From a virus, in IMG/VR virus record IMGVR_UViG_3300012984_000003, positions 1 through 41,858 of that record: 41,858 nucleotides of DNA; one strand, 5' to 3'. Positions 6,119 to 14,160 of the stretch are shown piece after piece (position 1 is the first letter of the stretch; every line of letters begins with the position of its first letter). The translations under genes and the position numbers were made by a program. The notes beneath the pieces were generated by a model that saw only the letters and a program-made list of their open reading frames with translations, did no database searches and was not told where the DNA came from.

Positions 6119-6970
6119 TTATTTAACGTTGATAAACGGAACGGTGGCACCTGGCACCATTGTGGCCGGTAATTTACCATCCCAGTTAATGGCTTTGGTG
6201 TACTCGACCAACTGCGGGTTGGCTTGCAGGGCTTCGGACTTCGCTTTAATCGCTTTCGCTTCTGCTTCACCGGCCAACACCACGGCTTTGGCGTTTGCAG
6301 TCGCAACGGCCAGGCGGCTATCTGCTTCACCGTTGGCGCGGGTTACTGCGATCTGTGCGTCGATCTGCTCTTTCTCCAGGTTCTGGCGACGGGTGCGAAT
6401 ATCGATCTCGGCTTTCATGCTTTCTTCGATCTTCTCGTTGTACGCTTCACTAAACTGGACGTTTTCGATCTGCACGCTCTCAATGGTCACGATCCCTTTG
6501 GTGGTTTTGGTCAGGCTTTCCAGCACTGCCGCCGCCAGATCGTCACGCTTGGTTACGGTTTCCGCTGCGGTGAATTTACCAAAGGCAGATTGCAGGGCCG
6601 CAGGCGTCTGGCGATCGATAACGCGTGAAACTAAATTTTCCTCGTTGCGGTATTCGCTGTAGACCTCGCCAACCTTAGCAGGTGGGATCGTGTAGGTTAC
6701 GGAATAGCTGATCGCTGCATACTGCTGATCGCGGCTGTTACCGTGGCCCTTTGCGTAAACGCGGCTCTTACTCTGCACGCTAATGCGTTCAACGCTATCC
6801 ATGAACGGCATTTTAAAATGCAGGCCGGGATCCGCAGTGCCAACCACCGAACCGTTGCGAACAATTACGCCGCGCTCGCCCTGATCGATAATGTACCAGG
6901 AACCGAAAACAGCAGATAAGATCAGCAGAACAACGGCGACGAATGCGCCCAGAATTACACCAGCTTTCAT
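6119..6970 (-). CDS. SPFH/Band 7 (prohibitin-like) membrane protein
   Basis: 283 aa, with GAGGTAACACGTT before the ATG. One N-terminal membrane segment (residues about 5-28, ILGAFVAVVLLILSAVFG) is followed by an SPFH domain: IIDQGERGVIVRNG at 27-40, DPGLHFKMPF at 47-56, then GIVTIESVQIENVQF. A long charged coiled coil (about 165-245, EKEQIDAQIAVTRANGEADS and Ala/Lys/Glu repeats) completes it, as in prohibitin, stomatin and HflK/HflC. These proteins form cage-like oligomers in membranes and regulate proteases such as FtsH. In a phage it may protect phage proteins from FtsH, alter the membrane, or exclude superinfection; all are inference. Its own upstream region carries operator-like site h. 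Confidence 0.9.
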   Translation of the reverse strand: MKAGVILGAFVAVVLLILSAVFGSWYIIDQGERGVIVRNGSVVGTADPGLHFKMPFMDSVERISVQSKSRVYAKGHGNSRDQQYAAISYSVTYTIPPAKVGEVYSEYRNEENLVSRVIDRQTPAALQSAFGKFTAAETVTKRDDLAAAVLESLTKTTKGIVTIESVQIENVQFSEAYNEKIEESMKAEIDIRTRRQNLEKEQIDAQIAVTRANGEADSRLAVATANAKAVVLAGEAEAKAIKAKSEALQANPQLVEYTKAINWDGKLPATMVPGATVPFINVK

Positions 6971-6992
6971 AACGTGTTACCTCGTTTAAAAT

Positions 6993-7005
6993 CGGGCACC
7001 ATGCC
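6993..7005. other. Leader hairpin before the SPFH gene
   Basis: GGGCACCATGCCC can fold with a five-base stem about 23-35 bases upstream of the SPFH start. This may affect translation or mRNA stability. Confidence 0.35.
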
Positions 7006-7018
7006 CGGGGGAATTGCA

Positions 7019-7035
7019 GTTAACTACAAAGGCAG
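7019..7035. promoter_or_regulatory. Operator-like motif, site h (weak)
   Basis: Read on the minus strand, CTGCCTTTGTAGTTAAC matches TTGCGCAnnTAGTTAAC well in its GTAGTTAAC half and poorly in its other half. It lies in the intergenic region upstream of the SPFH gene. Confidence 0.4.
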
Positions 7036-7036
7036 G

Positions 7037-7065
7037 TTGTAAGCAAGCATTATTTTCGCTATTTT
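7037..7065 (+). promoter_or_regulatory. Candidate promoter for a small RNA
   Basis: TTGTAA (7037-7042) and TATTTT (7060-7065) are separated by exactly 17 bases. The match to sigma-70 elements is moderate. No plus-strand gene follows before the terminator at 7141-7166. Confidence 0.35.
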
Positions 7066-7071
7066 TACAAC

Positions 7072-7166
7072 TGCACGATGATCGGGGGTTGGCTTCCATG
7101 TAAGCCATGATTTTGCGTTGCTCGGTACTACTTCCAGTTTGGCCCACTTCGGTGGGCCTTTTTTTT
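7072..7166 (+). ncRNA. Candidate small RNA with intrinsic terminator
   Basis: Between the SPFH and primase genes, both on the minus strand, lies a plus-strand segment of about 95 bases. It has a hairpin near 7091-7106 (GGCTT...AAGCC) and a strong terminator (GGCCCAC-TTCG-GTGGGCC plus eight T). A terminator on the plus strand has no other plus-strand gene to serve. The RNA 3' end would be antisense to the extreme 3' end of the primase gene. It is supported only by signals, not by a known family. Confidence 0.4.
7141..7166 (+). terminator. Strong intrinsic terminator on the plus strand
   Basis: The stem GGCCCAC/GTGGGCC closes a TTCG tetraloop-like sequence and is followed by eight T on the plus strand. 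Read on the minus strand it has no T tract. Its A run overlaps the stop codon of the primase-like gene. Confidence 0.8.
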
Positions 7167-8115
7167 ACTTCTGCAAAGCGTCCAGCAGATCGCCAGCCCG
7201 CTGCGGTTCACGATTAAGCCCCATTGCCCAGTTGCCATAACGCGGCGTGAATACCGGTAACTGGTTCTCCTCGGCATAGCAAAGGCTGTGAAAATCTTCG
7301 GGCAGGGTGACGAAATTCAACCGCCGATCCTGGCGCGCCCAGCGCCGTGCCACGTGGTCAATGTTGCTGGATAGCCAGCAGATCCAGACCTCGCGCCCGG
7401 TGGCCGCAGCCGCCAGGCACCCGCTGATATAATCCACGGCCAGAAATATCGGGCCGCTCTCCTGCTGGTTTATCCGTGAAACGCTGCCCCACGTCAGATC
7501 GCCCGCGAAAAAATCGAACTCGCCGGCACCGTGAATTTTTACGACGTTGCAGGGGTCAGACTCCACCCCCTCGCCCTGCACCATGTAAAGCGGCTCGCAA
7601 ATGTAATGATCCTCGGCCAGATCTGGCACGTCGCCCCGGTAGCGCACCTTAATGGCTCGATCCGGTAAACCCTCCTCCCAGGTAAAGGGCGTTCCCACTT
7701 CGTCGTAACAGAGATCCAGCAGTGCCCGGCAACGTTCTGGCGTGGCCTGCTTCCCGTAGTTGTACACGGGCGCATTGGCGACGGCCTTTTGTGCTGCCTG
7801 CCGTTTCTCCACCGGGATCGCGTTGGCCCAATCTCCTAACACGTTCACGCAGACGTTGAACGGCTCGCCATAAAGGCGCTGGAATAGCTTTAGGCCGTCC
7901 ATAGCGCCGCAGCCGTTGCACCAGCTCCACCCGTGGCCGCGCTCGTCTTTTCCCTTGCTGTCCGTCCATCGCCAGCGATCCTTACCACCGCAGACCGGGC
8001 ACGATTGATGCCGCTTGTTAAACTGGCGATCGTCCATGCCGACAAGCTGGCGTAATGCCTGCTCCCATTGCCCGATCATGGCTTCGCGCACTTCGGCTAT
8101 TTTGTAAATTGCCAT
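7165..8115 (-). CDS. Primase-like protein with P4-type zinc ribbon
   Basis: 316 aa, with GAGGTAACGC before the ATG. Residues 39-69 form a zinc ribbon, CPVCGGKDRWRW followed by CNGCG (Cys 39, 42, 66, 69), typical of the P4 alpha/phage primase zinc-binding domain that recognises primer start sites. The remainder includes GPIFLAVDYISGCLAAAATG (about 220-239), which sits where a Toprim-like fold would be, though the canonical catalytic acid pattern is not clear. The gene lies head to head with the helicase gene at 8193, sharing a 77-base control region with an operator-like motif. A separate primase polymerase domain is not obvious, so it may act with the helicase or host primase. Confidence 0.75.
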   Translation of the reverse strand: MAIYKIAEVREAMIGQWEQALRQLVGMDDRQFNKRHQSCPVCGGKDRWRWTDSKGKDERGHGWSWCNGCGAMDGLKLFQRLYGEPFNVCVNVLGDWANAIPVEKRQAAQKAVANAPVYNYGKQATPERCRALLDLCYDEVGTPFTWEEGLPDRAIKVRYRGDVPDLAEDHYICEPLYMVQGEGVESDPCNVVKIHGAGEFDFFAGDLTWGSVSRINQQESGPIFLAVDYISGCLAAAATGREVWICWLSSNIDHVARRWARQDRRLNFVTLPEDFHSLCYAEENQLPVFTPRYGNWAMGLNREPQRAGDLLDALQK

Positions 8116-8151
8116 TGCGTTACCTCGTTTTTATGTTTAACCTTCGCTGGT

Positions 8152-8179
8152 ATTATATGCGCAGTTAGTTAACAAGCAA
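8152..8179 (-). promoter_or_regulatory. Promoter of the primase/early minus operon
   Basis: On the minus strand TTGCTT (8179-8174) is separated by 16 bases from a perfect TATAAT (8157-8152). The 16-base spacer lies wholly within operator-like site c. Confidence 0.75.
8157..8173. promoter_or_regulatory. Operator-like motif, site c
   Basis: ATGCGCAGTTAGTTAAC fits TTGCGCAnnTAGTTAAC. It lies between the -35 and -10 of the minus promoter and about 20 bases before the helicase start, so one bound protein could control both divergent operons. Confidence 0.65.
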
Positions 8180-8192
8180 GGAATAATAAAAG

Positions 8193-10136
8193 ATGCTCAT
8201 TCCCCCGATTGAAGATCAGATCGCGGCCTGCGATATCGACGCGATCAACGCGGTGCTGGGTGAAATGCCGTTCCCCCCGTACCCGTACCAGTACGCGGTT
8301 TACGACGTGACGGCGCAGGCCATTAAGCACTACAAAGGCCCGTTTGTGGTTAAGGCGTCAGTTTCCGCAGGCAAAACGGTGATGATATCCATGATCGCCA
8401 AACGGATCATGCAAATGACCATTGCAGGGCACCAGGCGCAAGCGCTGGTTATCGCCCGGCAGGCTGAGATCGTGGAACAAGATCACAAGGAAATGCGCAA
8501 TTTTGCGGTGCCGAACTCGGTTTACTGCGCAGGCCTGGGCCTTAAGTCCTCGTTTTATCCGGTTGTTACCGGCTCGGTGGGCACCGTCGTGAACGCGTTA
8601 ACCGACAAGCTGGCCGACTTCGCGCCGCTGTTTCTGCTGATCGATGAATGCCACCAGGTCAACGTTGACGATCTGATCGCCAGCGAATTGGCAGGGGAGG
8701 AAACGATCGAGGATATGAAAGAGGCAGGACGCGCCGACTATACGATCATCATCCGTGAATTGCAGCGCCGGGCGCTGGCAAAGTACGGCACCAAACTGCG
8801 GATCATTGGCTACACGGGCACCGACTACCGCAGCACGCAACCGATCATTAACCCGGATTACTCCACGCCTGGATTCTGGCGCGCAGCCGTCTGCGATATC
8901 AGCATGGACTATCTGGAAAAGGTAGGCAGTATCGTGCCGACTACCTTCGGGATCTCAAAGCTCAAATATAACCTTGAGCAATTCAAAGCGATCGGGGGTG
9001 ACGGCTGCGCGGAGTTTTCCGGGGCCGATATGGACGCCATGCAGGAGGCGATCGAGGCGCAGAACACGTTAACCGCCCAGATCATGCAGGAAGTCTACGA
9101 ATTAACGTTAGACCGCAACGGCGTGCTGGTTACGTGCGCAGGCGTGGAACACTGCAAACAAGCGGCCCGGGCGCTGCCGCCTGGCGTGAGTTATGCGATC
9201 ATCACCGACGACACAAACGCCCGCCAGCGTCGCAAGATCCTGAAAGATGCCAACCACGGCAAAATAAAATTCATCTTCCAGATCGGATGTTTAACCACCG
9301 GCGTAAACGTGCCTTTCTGGGACACGTCCGTAATTCTGCGTAAGATCGGCTCGCTTACCCTGCTGGTGCAATTGCTGGGCCGTGGCGTGCGAATCCTTAA
9401 GGATTTTCATCACGATCTTGGCTTCGTCAAAGAGGATCATTTAGTGCTCGATTACGGCGGCGCTATGGACGATCTCGGCGCTATGTATTTCAATCCAATC
9501 CTTGAGGCTTACACCTACAGCCGCGATAAAGAAAACGCCGAAACAAAGCACTGTCCACACGGCCACGAAAATGGCAAACACGCCCGCCGGTGCATCTGGG
9601 AGGATCCCCACACTGGTGCCCGCTGCGGCCACTGGTTTATTTCGCGCACGTGCGGCGTTAAGAAGGATCACGCCGGGCGGGTACTGTCGGAAGGGTGCGG
9701 GGCCAAAAACGACGTGGCGGCGCGTTTCTGCTCGGTCTGCGGCGATACGCTGATCGATCCCAATGAGGCGTTGAGTAATAAACACTACACCGTTGATGAT
9801 TATTGCAAGGTGGTAAGTTTTGAAGTGGAACCGGCGCGCGGTGACGGCGCGATCGGGTTTAAGTACATGCTGGAACAAGACGGCACCCAGTTTAAAGCGT
9901 GGGAAATTTTTCACCCTGGCAGCAAATCCCCCCAGGCGCGTAAGGCTTGGTTACATCACGGCATCTTAAAACACTGCGTCGATCCAGAAGGGATTAAGGC
10001 GCTTAAAAAGGCGCATACGGCGCTTGATGTTATGGACGCTGCCGCGTATATCCTGCCGCCGATCAAAGTCACCCACCGCAAGCGTGGCGGCAAAGACGTG
10101 ATCACCCGTAAGGTGTTTTTTGAGGATCTGGAATAA
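8193..10136 (+). CDS. Superfamily 2 DNA helicase with C-terminal zinc-rich region
   Basis: 647 aa. The helicase core has Walker A SAGKT at 58-62, DECH box at 151-154, a motif III-like YTGT near 207-210 and motif VI QLLGRGVR at 393-400. Residues about 450-520 hold seven or more Cys (454, 467, 478, 487, 502, 513, 516), including CSVCG, suggesting one or two zinc ribbons of the kind used for DNA binding. It couples ATP hydrolysis to DNA unwinding or remodelling in phage replication or recombination. It leads the plus-strand replication operon, and the next gene overlaps its stop by one base (TAATG). The layout recalls DEAD/DEAH helicases of T7-sized phages paired with a VRR-NUC nuclease. Confidence 0.92.
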   Translation: MLIPPIEDQIAACDIDAINAVLGEMPFPPYPYQYAVYDVTAQAIKHYKGPFVVKASVSAGKTVMISMIAKRIMQMTIAGHQAQALVIARQAEIVEQDHKEMRNFAVPNSVYCAGLGLKSSFYPVVTGSVGTVVNALTDKLADFAPLFLLIDECHQVNVDDLIASELAGEETIEDMKEAGRADYTIIIRELQRRALAKYGTKLRIIGYTGTDYRSTQPIINPDYSTPGFWRAAVCDISMDYLEKVGSIVPTTFGISKLKYNLEQFKAIGGDGCAEFSGADMDAMQEAIEAQNTLTAQIMQEVYELTLDRNGVLVTCAGVEHCKQAARALPPGVSYAIITDDTNARQRRKILKDANHGKIKFIFQIGCLTTGVNVPFWDTSVILRKIGSLTLLVQLLGRGVRILKDFHHDLGFVKEDHLVLDYGGAMDDLGAMYFNPILEAYTYSRDKENAETKHCPHGHENGKHARRCIWEDPHTGARCGHWFISRTCGVKKDHAGRVLSEGCGAKNDVAARFCSVCGDTLIDPNEALSNKHYTVDDYCKVVSFEVEPARGDGAIGFKYMLEQDGTQFKAWEIFHPGSKSPQARKAWLHHGILKHCVDPEGIKALKKAHTALDVMDAAAYILPPIKVTHRKRGGKDVITRKVFFEDLE

Positions 10137-10594
10137 TGGCGTTTGACGTTGAAAACATCGTAATGGAGGAGGGGCCGCACGGCCTCTACTTCTACCCCAA
10201 AGAGGACGCAAAAAAGCCGCGTCTGGAATCATCCGATCAAGAGGATTCAGCAACGTGGATCAACTACTGGCACCCTGAGTTTAAGGCGTTCCACGTGGTC
10301 AATGAATCGGGCAGCAAAAGCGATCAGAAGTATGGCGCATTGCTTAACAGGCTGGGCCGACGGAAGGGCGTCACCGACTGGGTGATCCCGCGCCGGTTCG
10401 GGAAGTGGCCGATCGCCTTTATCGAATTGAAACGCGATAGCCGCAGGGCTGGCCGTTTGACCGCCGAACAAAAGGAAAACTTAGACCACTACCGCGCCCA
10501 GGGTTACTTTGTGGCCGTTTGCTGGGGTGTCTCTGCGTTTATCGCTTGCGTTAACTACTTAAACAAGTTAGATTGTAGTTCCCCGCAACATTGA
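10136..10594 (+). CDS. VRR-NUC-like nuclease
   Basis: 152 aa, translationally coupled to the helicase (TAATG). The signature RRKGVTDWVIP (about 78-88), FIELKRDS (about 97-104) and LTAEQKENLDHYRAQGY (about 111-127) fits the VRR-NUC branch of PD-(D/E)xK nucleases: catalytic Asp in GVTD, Glu-x-Lys in ELK, then a Q-x-x-x-L-x-x-Y helix. Stand-alone VRR-NUC proteins of phages cleave branched DNA such as Holliday junctions. With the helicase it probably resolves replication or recombination intermediates before packaging. Confidence 0.85.
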   Translation: MAFDVENIVMEEGPHGLYFYPKEDAKKPRLESSDQEDSATWINYWHPEFKAFHVVNESGSKSDQKYGALLNRLGRRKGVTDWVIPRRFGKWPIAFIELKRDSRRAGRLTAEQKENLDHYRAQGYFVAVCWGVSAFIACVNYLNKLDCSSPQH

Positions 10595-10606
10595 GGCTAA
10601 AAACTC

Positions 10607-11620
10607 ATGACTGACAACAAAGAAACATATTTCGAGCGTGCTTACACGGCTGAGGAACTATCAAACGACGATTATCACGCGGAAACCGAACACGTAACAG
10701 GATCAAACCTGTTTGATATCCTCCAGAACTCCCCAGCCGGGTGGCGTTTCAAAGAGCAAGAAGAACGCCAGAAAGCGATCAGCGCGCGGCAGGAAAAACA
10801 AAAGCCGCTTTCTTTCGGTACAACCGGCCATTGCGTCATGCTGGAACCGTCGCGCTTTGAGCAAGAGTTTTTCCGTATGCCGACGCAAGAGGAATTTAAA
10901 GATCTGCTTACCAGCGATCAGGCAATGCGCAGTTGGCTGAAAGAGCGCGGGATCAAGGGTTACACCACCATGAAAACCGCAGACCTGATCAAAGAGATCC
11001 GCAGCACTGGCGAACCGGTAAACATCTGGGCCGAAATTTTCGAAAACGCCCAGAAACAAGCTGGCGATCGTGAACAAGTGCCCGGCGGCGATTACGACAA
11101 AGTTTTGCGTATGCGTGAAGTTATCATGTCAAATGGTGACTATGCAGACGTGATCCAAAACGGTGAACCTGAGATCTCTTTGTTCTGCGTGATCGACGGT
11201 GTGCCCGTCAAAGTGCGCCTGGACTATGTAACGCCACTCGGCGGGATCAAGGATTACAAAACCACAAGATCCGCCCAGCCGGAAGCGTTCGGGCGTCACG
11301 CCTACGATCTCGGCTACTGGCTCAAAATGGCGTTGCAGCATGATTGTTTTTGCCTGGCGTATGGGGCCAGACCGACAAGCGTTAGCCTACTGGCGCAGGA
11401 AAAGGAACCGCCATTTTTAGCGCTGGATCATAAGCTCACCCCGCCACAACTGGCCGTTGGCCGTATGCAGTACAAAACCGCGATCCAGCTTTTCGCCGCG
11501 TGCAAAAAGGCCGACGTTTGGCCGTCCTATGCCAACGGGAAAAGCCAGATCGACTTAGACACGCCGCCTTATATCAAAGCGCGGTTTAAACACATCTTTG
11601 ATCAGTTTGAGGGCCAGTAA
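10607..11620 (+). CDS. RecE-like (PD-(D/E)xK) exonuclease
   Basis: 337 aa. It resembles the DUF3799/PDDEXK_12 exonucleases at the C-terminus of RecE. An early HVTGSNLFDILQNSPAGWRF segment (about 29-48) precedes a G-T-x-x-H motif (FGTTGHCVMLEP, about 70-81). A later catalytic stretch VPVKVRLDYV...GGIKDYKTT (about 198-221) provides Asp and Asp-x-Lys. Such enzymes digest one strand of duplex DNA 5' to 3' to make single-stranded tails. The ERF annealing protein and SSB that follow complete a phage homologous recombination module. Confidence 0.85.
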   Translation: MTDNKETYFERAYTAEELSNDDYHAETEHVTGSNLFDILQNSPAGWRFKEQEERQKAISARQEKQKPLSFGTTGHCVMLEPSRFEQEFFRMPTQEEFKDLLTSDQAMRSWLKERGIKGYTTMKTADLIKEIRSTGEPVNIWAEIFENAQKQAGDREQVPGGDYDKVLRMREVIMSNGDYADVIQNGEPEISLFCVIDGVPVKVRLDYVTPLGGIKDYKTTRSAQPEAFGRHAYDLGYWLKMALQHDCFCLAYGARPTSVSLLAQEKEPPFLALDHKLTPPQLAVGRMQYKTAIQLFAACKKADVWPSYANGKSQIDLDTPPYIKARFKHIFDQFEGQ

Positions 11621-11621
11621 T

Positions 11622-12293
11622 ATGCAAATGTCACAACCTTGCGATCTCGTTGTCGCCGCGTTTATCGCGGCACGTGAAGCGATGGGGAACGTTAAAAAGA
11701 ACGCGCAAAACCCGCACCTTAAAAACAACTACGCCAACCTTGAGGCGTTTTTAGCGGCTATCCGTCCATCACTGGAAGCGCAAGATCTGGTTATCGTTCA
11801 GACTCCGCAGACCAACACGGCCAACACTGATCTGATTCTGGAAACCATTATTTTGCACAAGTCGGGCCAGTTTATTTCTGGCGATCTCCAGATCCCGATC
11901 GCCAAACGTGACGCGCAGGGCTACGGGTCAACGCTCACCTATGCGCGCCGTTATCATATTTCGTCTATGTTCGGCATCGCCCAGGCAGACGACGACGGCA
12001 ACGCGGCCAGACTGTCGGCCAAAGCCGCGATCGCCCAGCTTGAGGCTGAGGACTTCACCGACGTGGACGGCCTGAAAGCTGCGGCCCGTGAACTTTATAA
12101 ACGCATGGATAAACCAGCCCAGGCAGTGCTAACCAACTGGATCACCAAAAAAGAAGCGGAGTTGACGATCTCCACTGCAAAAGGGTTTAATCCGTCGGCA
12201 CCGGTACAGCGCCAGCGGCAGGACGCGCCGCAGCAGGCAGCGCCGCAGGCACCGCAACAAGGCGGTAAAACCAATTCGATCGAGGACTTTTAA
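11622..12293 (+). CDS. erf: ERF-family single-strand annealing protein
   Basis: 223 aa. The ATG at 11622 is just after the exonuclease stop with GAGGG upstream; a second ATG two codons later is possible. Residues about 28-48 ([20 protein letters not shown]), [18 protein letters not shown] (about 87-104) and [21 protein letters not shown] (about 106-126) are the ERF signature of P22-type phages. The C-terminal quarter is Gln/Ala/Pro-rich and probably disordered, ending SIEDF. The protein anneals complementary strands and can circularise terminally redundant phage DNA. It is three bases from ssb. Confidence 0.93.
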   Translation: MQMSQPCDLVVAAFIAAREAMGNVKKNAQNPHLKNNYANLEAFLAAIRPSLEAQDLVIVQTPQTNTANTDLILETIILHKSGQFISGDLQIPIAKRDAQGYGSTLTYARRYHISSMFGIAQADDDGNAARLSAKAAIAQLEAEDFTDVDGLKAAARELYKRMDKPAQAVLTNWITKKEAELTISTAKGFNPSAPVQRQRQDAPQQAAPQAPQQGGKTNSIEDF

Positions 12294-12295
12294 GC

Positions 12296-12826
12296 ATGGC
12301 GACACGTGGCGTTAACAAGGTGATCATTGTGGGCAATCTGGGCCAGGATCCAGAAGTCAAATATATGCCCAGCGGGCAAGCGGTTTGCAACATTACCGTG
12401 GCAACGTCGGAAAGCTGGAACGATAAGAACACCGGCGAAAAGAAAGAAGTAACGGAGTGGCACCGGATCGTTTTGTTCGGAAAGATCGCGGAAGTCTGCG
12501 GGGAGTATTGCCGCAAGGGGTCGCAGGTCTACGTTGAGGGGTCACTTAAAACGCGCAAGTGGACGGATCAGGCCGGTGTTGAGAAGTACAGCACGGAGAT
12601 CCATTTAGGCTTTAACGGCTCTTTCCAAATGCTGGGCGGCAAAACCCAGCCGGGTAACAGTACCGCAGCGGGCACCGCCTGGGGCCAACCGCAGCAACCC
12701 AGTGGCCCGGCTCAATCTGGCCCGCGCTCTGGGGGGAATCGCCAGCAACGCCAGCCGCAGCAGAATAGCCAGCAGGGCGCGCCGCAGGATCCACCGATGG
12801 ACTTTGACGACGATATCCCATTCTAA
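12296..12826 (+). CDS. ssb: Single-stranded DNA-binding protein
   Basis: 176 aa, close to the 178 aa of E. coli SSB. Residues 1-110 form the OB fold ([50 protein letters not shown]). About 118-165 form a Gln/Gly/Pro-rich linker, and the end is the acidic tip DFDDDIPF that recruits partner enzymes in bacterial SSB. Expected role: coating single-stranded DNA in replication and in the RecE-like/ERF pathway encoded just upstream. Confidence 0.98.
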   Translation: MATRGVNKVIIVGNLGQDPEVKYMPSGQAVCNITVATSESWNDKNTGEKKEVTEWHRIVLFGKIAEVCGEYCRKGSQVYVEGSLKTRKWTDQAGVEKYSTEIHLGFNGSFQMLGGKTQPGNSTAAGTAWGQPQQPSGPAQSGPRSGGNRQQRQPQQNSQQGAPQDPPMDFDDDIPF

Positions 12827-12831
12827 CCACC

Positions 12832-12850
12832 ACGGCCCCCACGGGGGCCA
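12832..12850. other. GC hairpin after ssb
   Basis: GGCCCCC-ACG-GGGGCC can fold between ssb and the DUF4406 gene, followed on the plus strand by AATTTG and not a T tract. It probably modulates mRNA level rather than ending transcription. Confidence 0.45.
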
Positions 12851-12865
12851 ATTTGAGGCACCCCA

Positions 12866-13228
12866 ATGATCGAGCAAATCAAAGATAAAAACGTTTATAT
12901 CGCCGGGCCTATGACCGGGATCGAGGACTACAACCGCCGCGCCTTTTACAAGGCCCACTTTGCGATCGGGTTCTACTGCAAAGGCGTGCTTAACCCGGCC
13001 AGCCTGCCCACCACTTTAGCCGATCATGGCATGTATATGGCGATCTGCCTGCCTATGGTGGACGCCGCCGACGCGCTGATCCTGCTGGAAGGTTGGGAAA
13101 ACTCGCGCGGGGCCACCACTGAGAAGGAACGCGCCGACGCACGCGGGATCCCGGTTTACACGTTCGCCCACGGCAAAAAAGGCAAACCACCGATTTTAAA
13201 TCTTTTACCCGGCTTGAGTGTCAATTAA
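12866..13228 (+). CDS. DUF4406 nucleoside 2-deoxyribosyltransferase-like protein
   Basis: 120 aa, with GAGGCACCCCA before the ATG. VYIAGPMTGIEDYNRRAF (about 10-27) is the hallmark N-terminal motif of DUF4406 and of the nucleoside deoxyribosyltransferase fold. LPMVDAADALILLEGWENSRGA (about 64-85) is the second conserved strand-helix block, followed by ERADARGIPVYTF. Relatives bind or process nucleotides, but activity is unproven for the short phage members. It may act in nucleotide salvage during infection. It overlaps the next gene by one base (TAATG). Confidence 0.85.
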   Translation: MIEQIKDKNVYIAGPMTGIEDYNRRAFYKAHFAIGFYCKGVLNPASLPTTLADHGMYMAICLPMVDAADALILLEGWENSRGATTEKERADARGIPVYTFAHGKKGKPPILNLLPGLSVN

Positions 13229-13419
13229 TGAATAAGTTAACATGCCGTTGTTGCGGGAAAGATAAACCCGCTAATCATTTCAGGGAACGCAAGCCAGGCC
13301 AGCGCGATTTATCCCGCTGCAAAGAATGCCGCCGCGATTATCAGCGCGCCTACCGTGGCGTTGGTATCGGGAACGGGCCAGCGGTTAAGCGTCGCCCCTT
13401 CGTCACTTATGAGGGTTAA
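13228..13419 (+). CDS. Small zinc-ribbon protein
   Basis: 63 aa, starting inside the stop of the previous gene (TAATG). CRCCGKDKPANHF (residues 6-18) and RCKECRRDYQRAYR (about 30-43) supply four Cys in two CxxC pairs, a common short phage zinc-ribbon pattern. The region between and after is strongly basic. It probably binds nucleic acid. It resembles the zinc-binding half of some HNH proteins, but no His-Asn-His catalytic residues are visible, so I do not call a nuclease. Confidence 0.7.
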   Translation: MNKLTCRCCGKDKPANHFRERKPGQRDLSRCKECRRDYQRAYRGVGIGNGPAVKRRPFVTYEG

Positions 13420-13423
13420 GACA

Positions 13424-13627
13424 ATGGCTATCACTACAAAGATTAAGGCAGTGCGCGAATTAACAGGCGTCACCCAGCGTTACGTTGCAGAACAAACGGG
13501 CGTTGATGTTCACCAGTTAAGCCGCTATGAAAACGGGCACCAAATGCCCAGCGTTGAAAGTCTCCAGAAGATCGCCCGCGCTCTGGGCGTGGCAATGGAA
13601 GATCTGATCGTACCAGCAGAGGAATAA
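13424..13627 (+). CDS. XRE-family HTH regulator
   Basis: 67 aa, all one lambda-Cro/CI-type helix-turn-helix domain. IKAVRELTGVTQRYVAEQTG (about 6-25) is followed by VDVHQLSRYENGHQMPSVES and LQKIARALGVAMEDLIVPAEE. The ATG at 13424 has GAGG ten bases upstream; an upstream in-frame ATG lies within the previous gene. No oligomerisation or protease-sensitive domain is present, so it is Cro-like in size. It is the best phage-encoded candidate for binding the repeated TTGCGCAnnTAGTTAAC motif, but that link is inference. Confidence 0.9.
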   Translation: MAITTKIKAVRELTGVTQRYVAEQTGVDVHQLSRYENGHQMPSVESLQKIARALGVAMEDLIVPAEE

Positions 13628-13632
13628 AAACC

Positions 13633-14142
13633 ATGAAAAAACTGATCATCGTTGCAATCGTTGCCGCCTCCCTCGTTGGCTGCGACGACAAAGAAACCAC
13701 CACGGCGTTGCAGCCGCAGGATCAACCGGCGCAAATGGCAGGCGATCAGCAGTCTGCGCCCGCGCAGGTTTCCCCCCAGAACGGTGGGCCGTCCGATTCT
13801 CAAACCGTCGTTGTGAACGGTGGCGGGGGTGGGAACGGCGGCGGCGTGGGTGACTTCGCCACCGGCATGTTGCTGGGCCATATGATGGGGAACGCGGGGA
13901 ATAACGGCGGCTCGAATACCCGTGAAGTTATCCGGGAACGCACGATCGTGCAAAAACCGTCTGTAACGCGTTCTGCGCCGCGCAAAGAGTATTACGGCAC
14001 AACCACAACGGCAGCGCCTAAAAAGTCGTACAGCGCCCCGCGCTCGTCGTTCTCCAGCCGTTCTTATAGCTCGTCTAAGTCATACAGCGCGCCGCGCTCG
14101 TCTTATCGATCGTCTTTCTCGTCGTCATACCGTCGCCGGTAA
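13633..14142 (+). CDS. Outer-envelope lipoprotein with Ser/Tyr/Arg-rich tail
   Basis: 169 aa, five bases after the regulator stop. MKKLIIVAIVAASLVGC is a lipoprotein signal peptide with lipobox LVGC, Cys17 becoming the lipidated residue. Asp-Asp follows the Cys, which in enterobacteria can favour retention at the inner membrane. Low-complexity regions come next: Gln/Pro-rich (about 27-52), a Gly/Asn run (about 63-73), a short GMLLGHMMGN helix, then repeats of S-Y-S-A-P-R-S-S to the end. Phage lipoproteins expressed early often block superinfection by masking a receptor; that role is inferred. It is the last gene of the plus operon. Confidence 0.8.
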   Translation: MKKLIIVAIVAASLVGCDDKETTTALQPQDQPAQMAGDQQSAPAQVSPQNGGPSDSQTVVVNGGGGGNGGGVGDFATGMLLGHMMGNAGNNGGSNTREVIRERTIVQKPSVTRSAPRKEYYGTTTTAAPKKSYSAPRSSFSSRSYSSSKSYSAPRSSYRSSFSSSYRRR

Positions 14143-14160
14143 CGGCAGCAGGAAAAGCAA

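Noticed and set aside
13424-13627. XRE protein as a CI-type lysogeny repressor
   Set aside because: At 67 aa it has only the DNA-binding domain, and no integrase, excisionase or att-like repeat is visible, so I call it a small regulator only.
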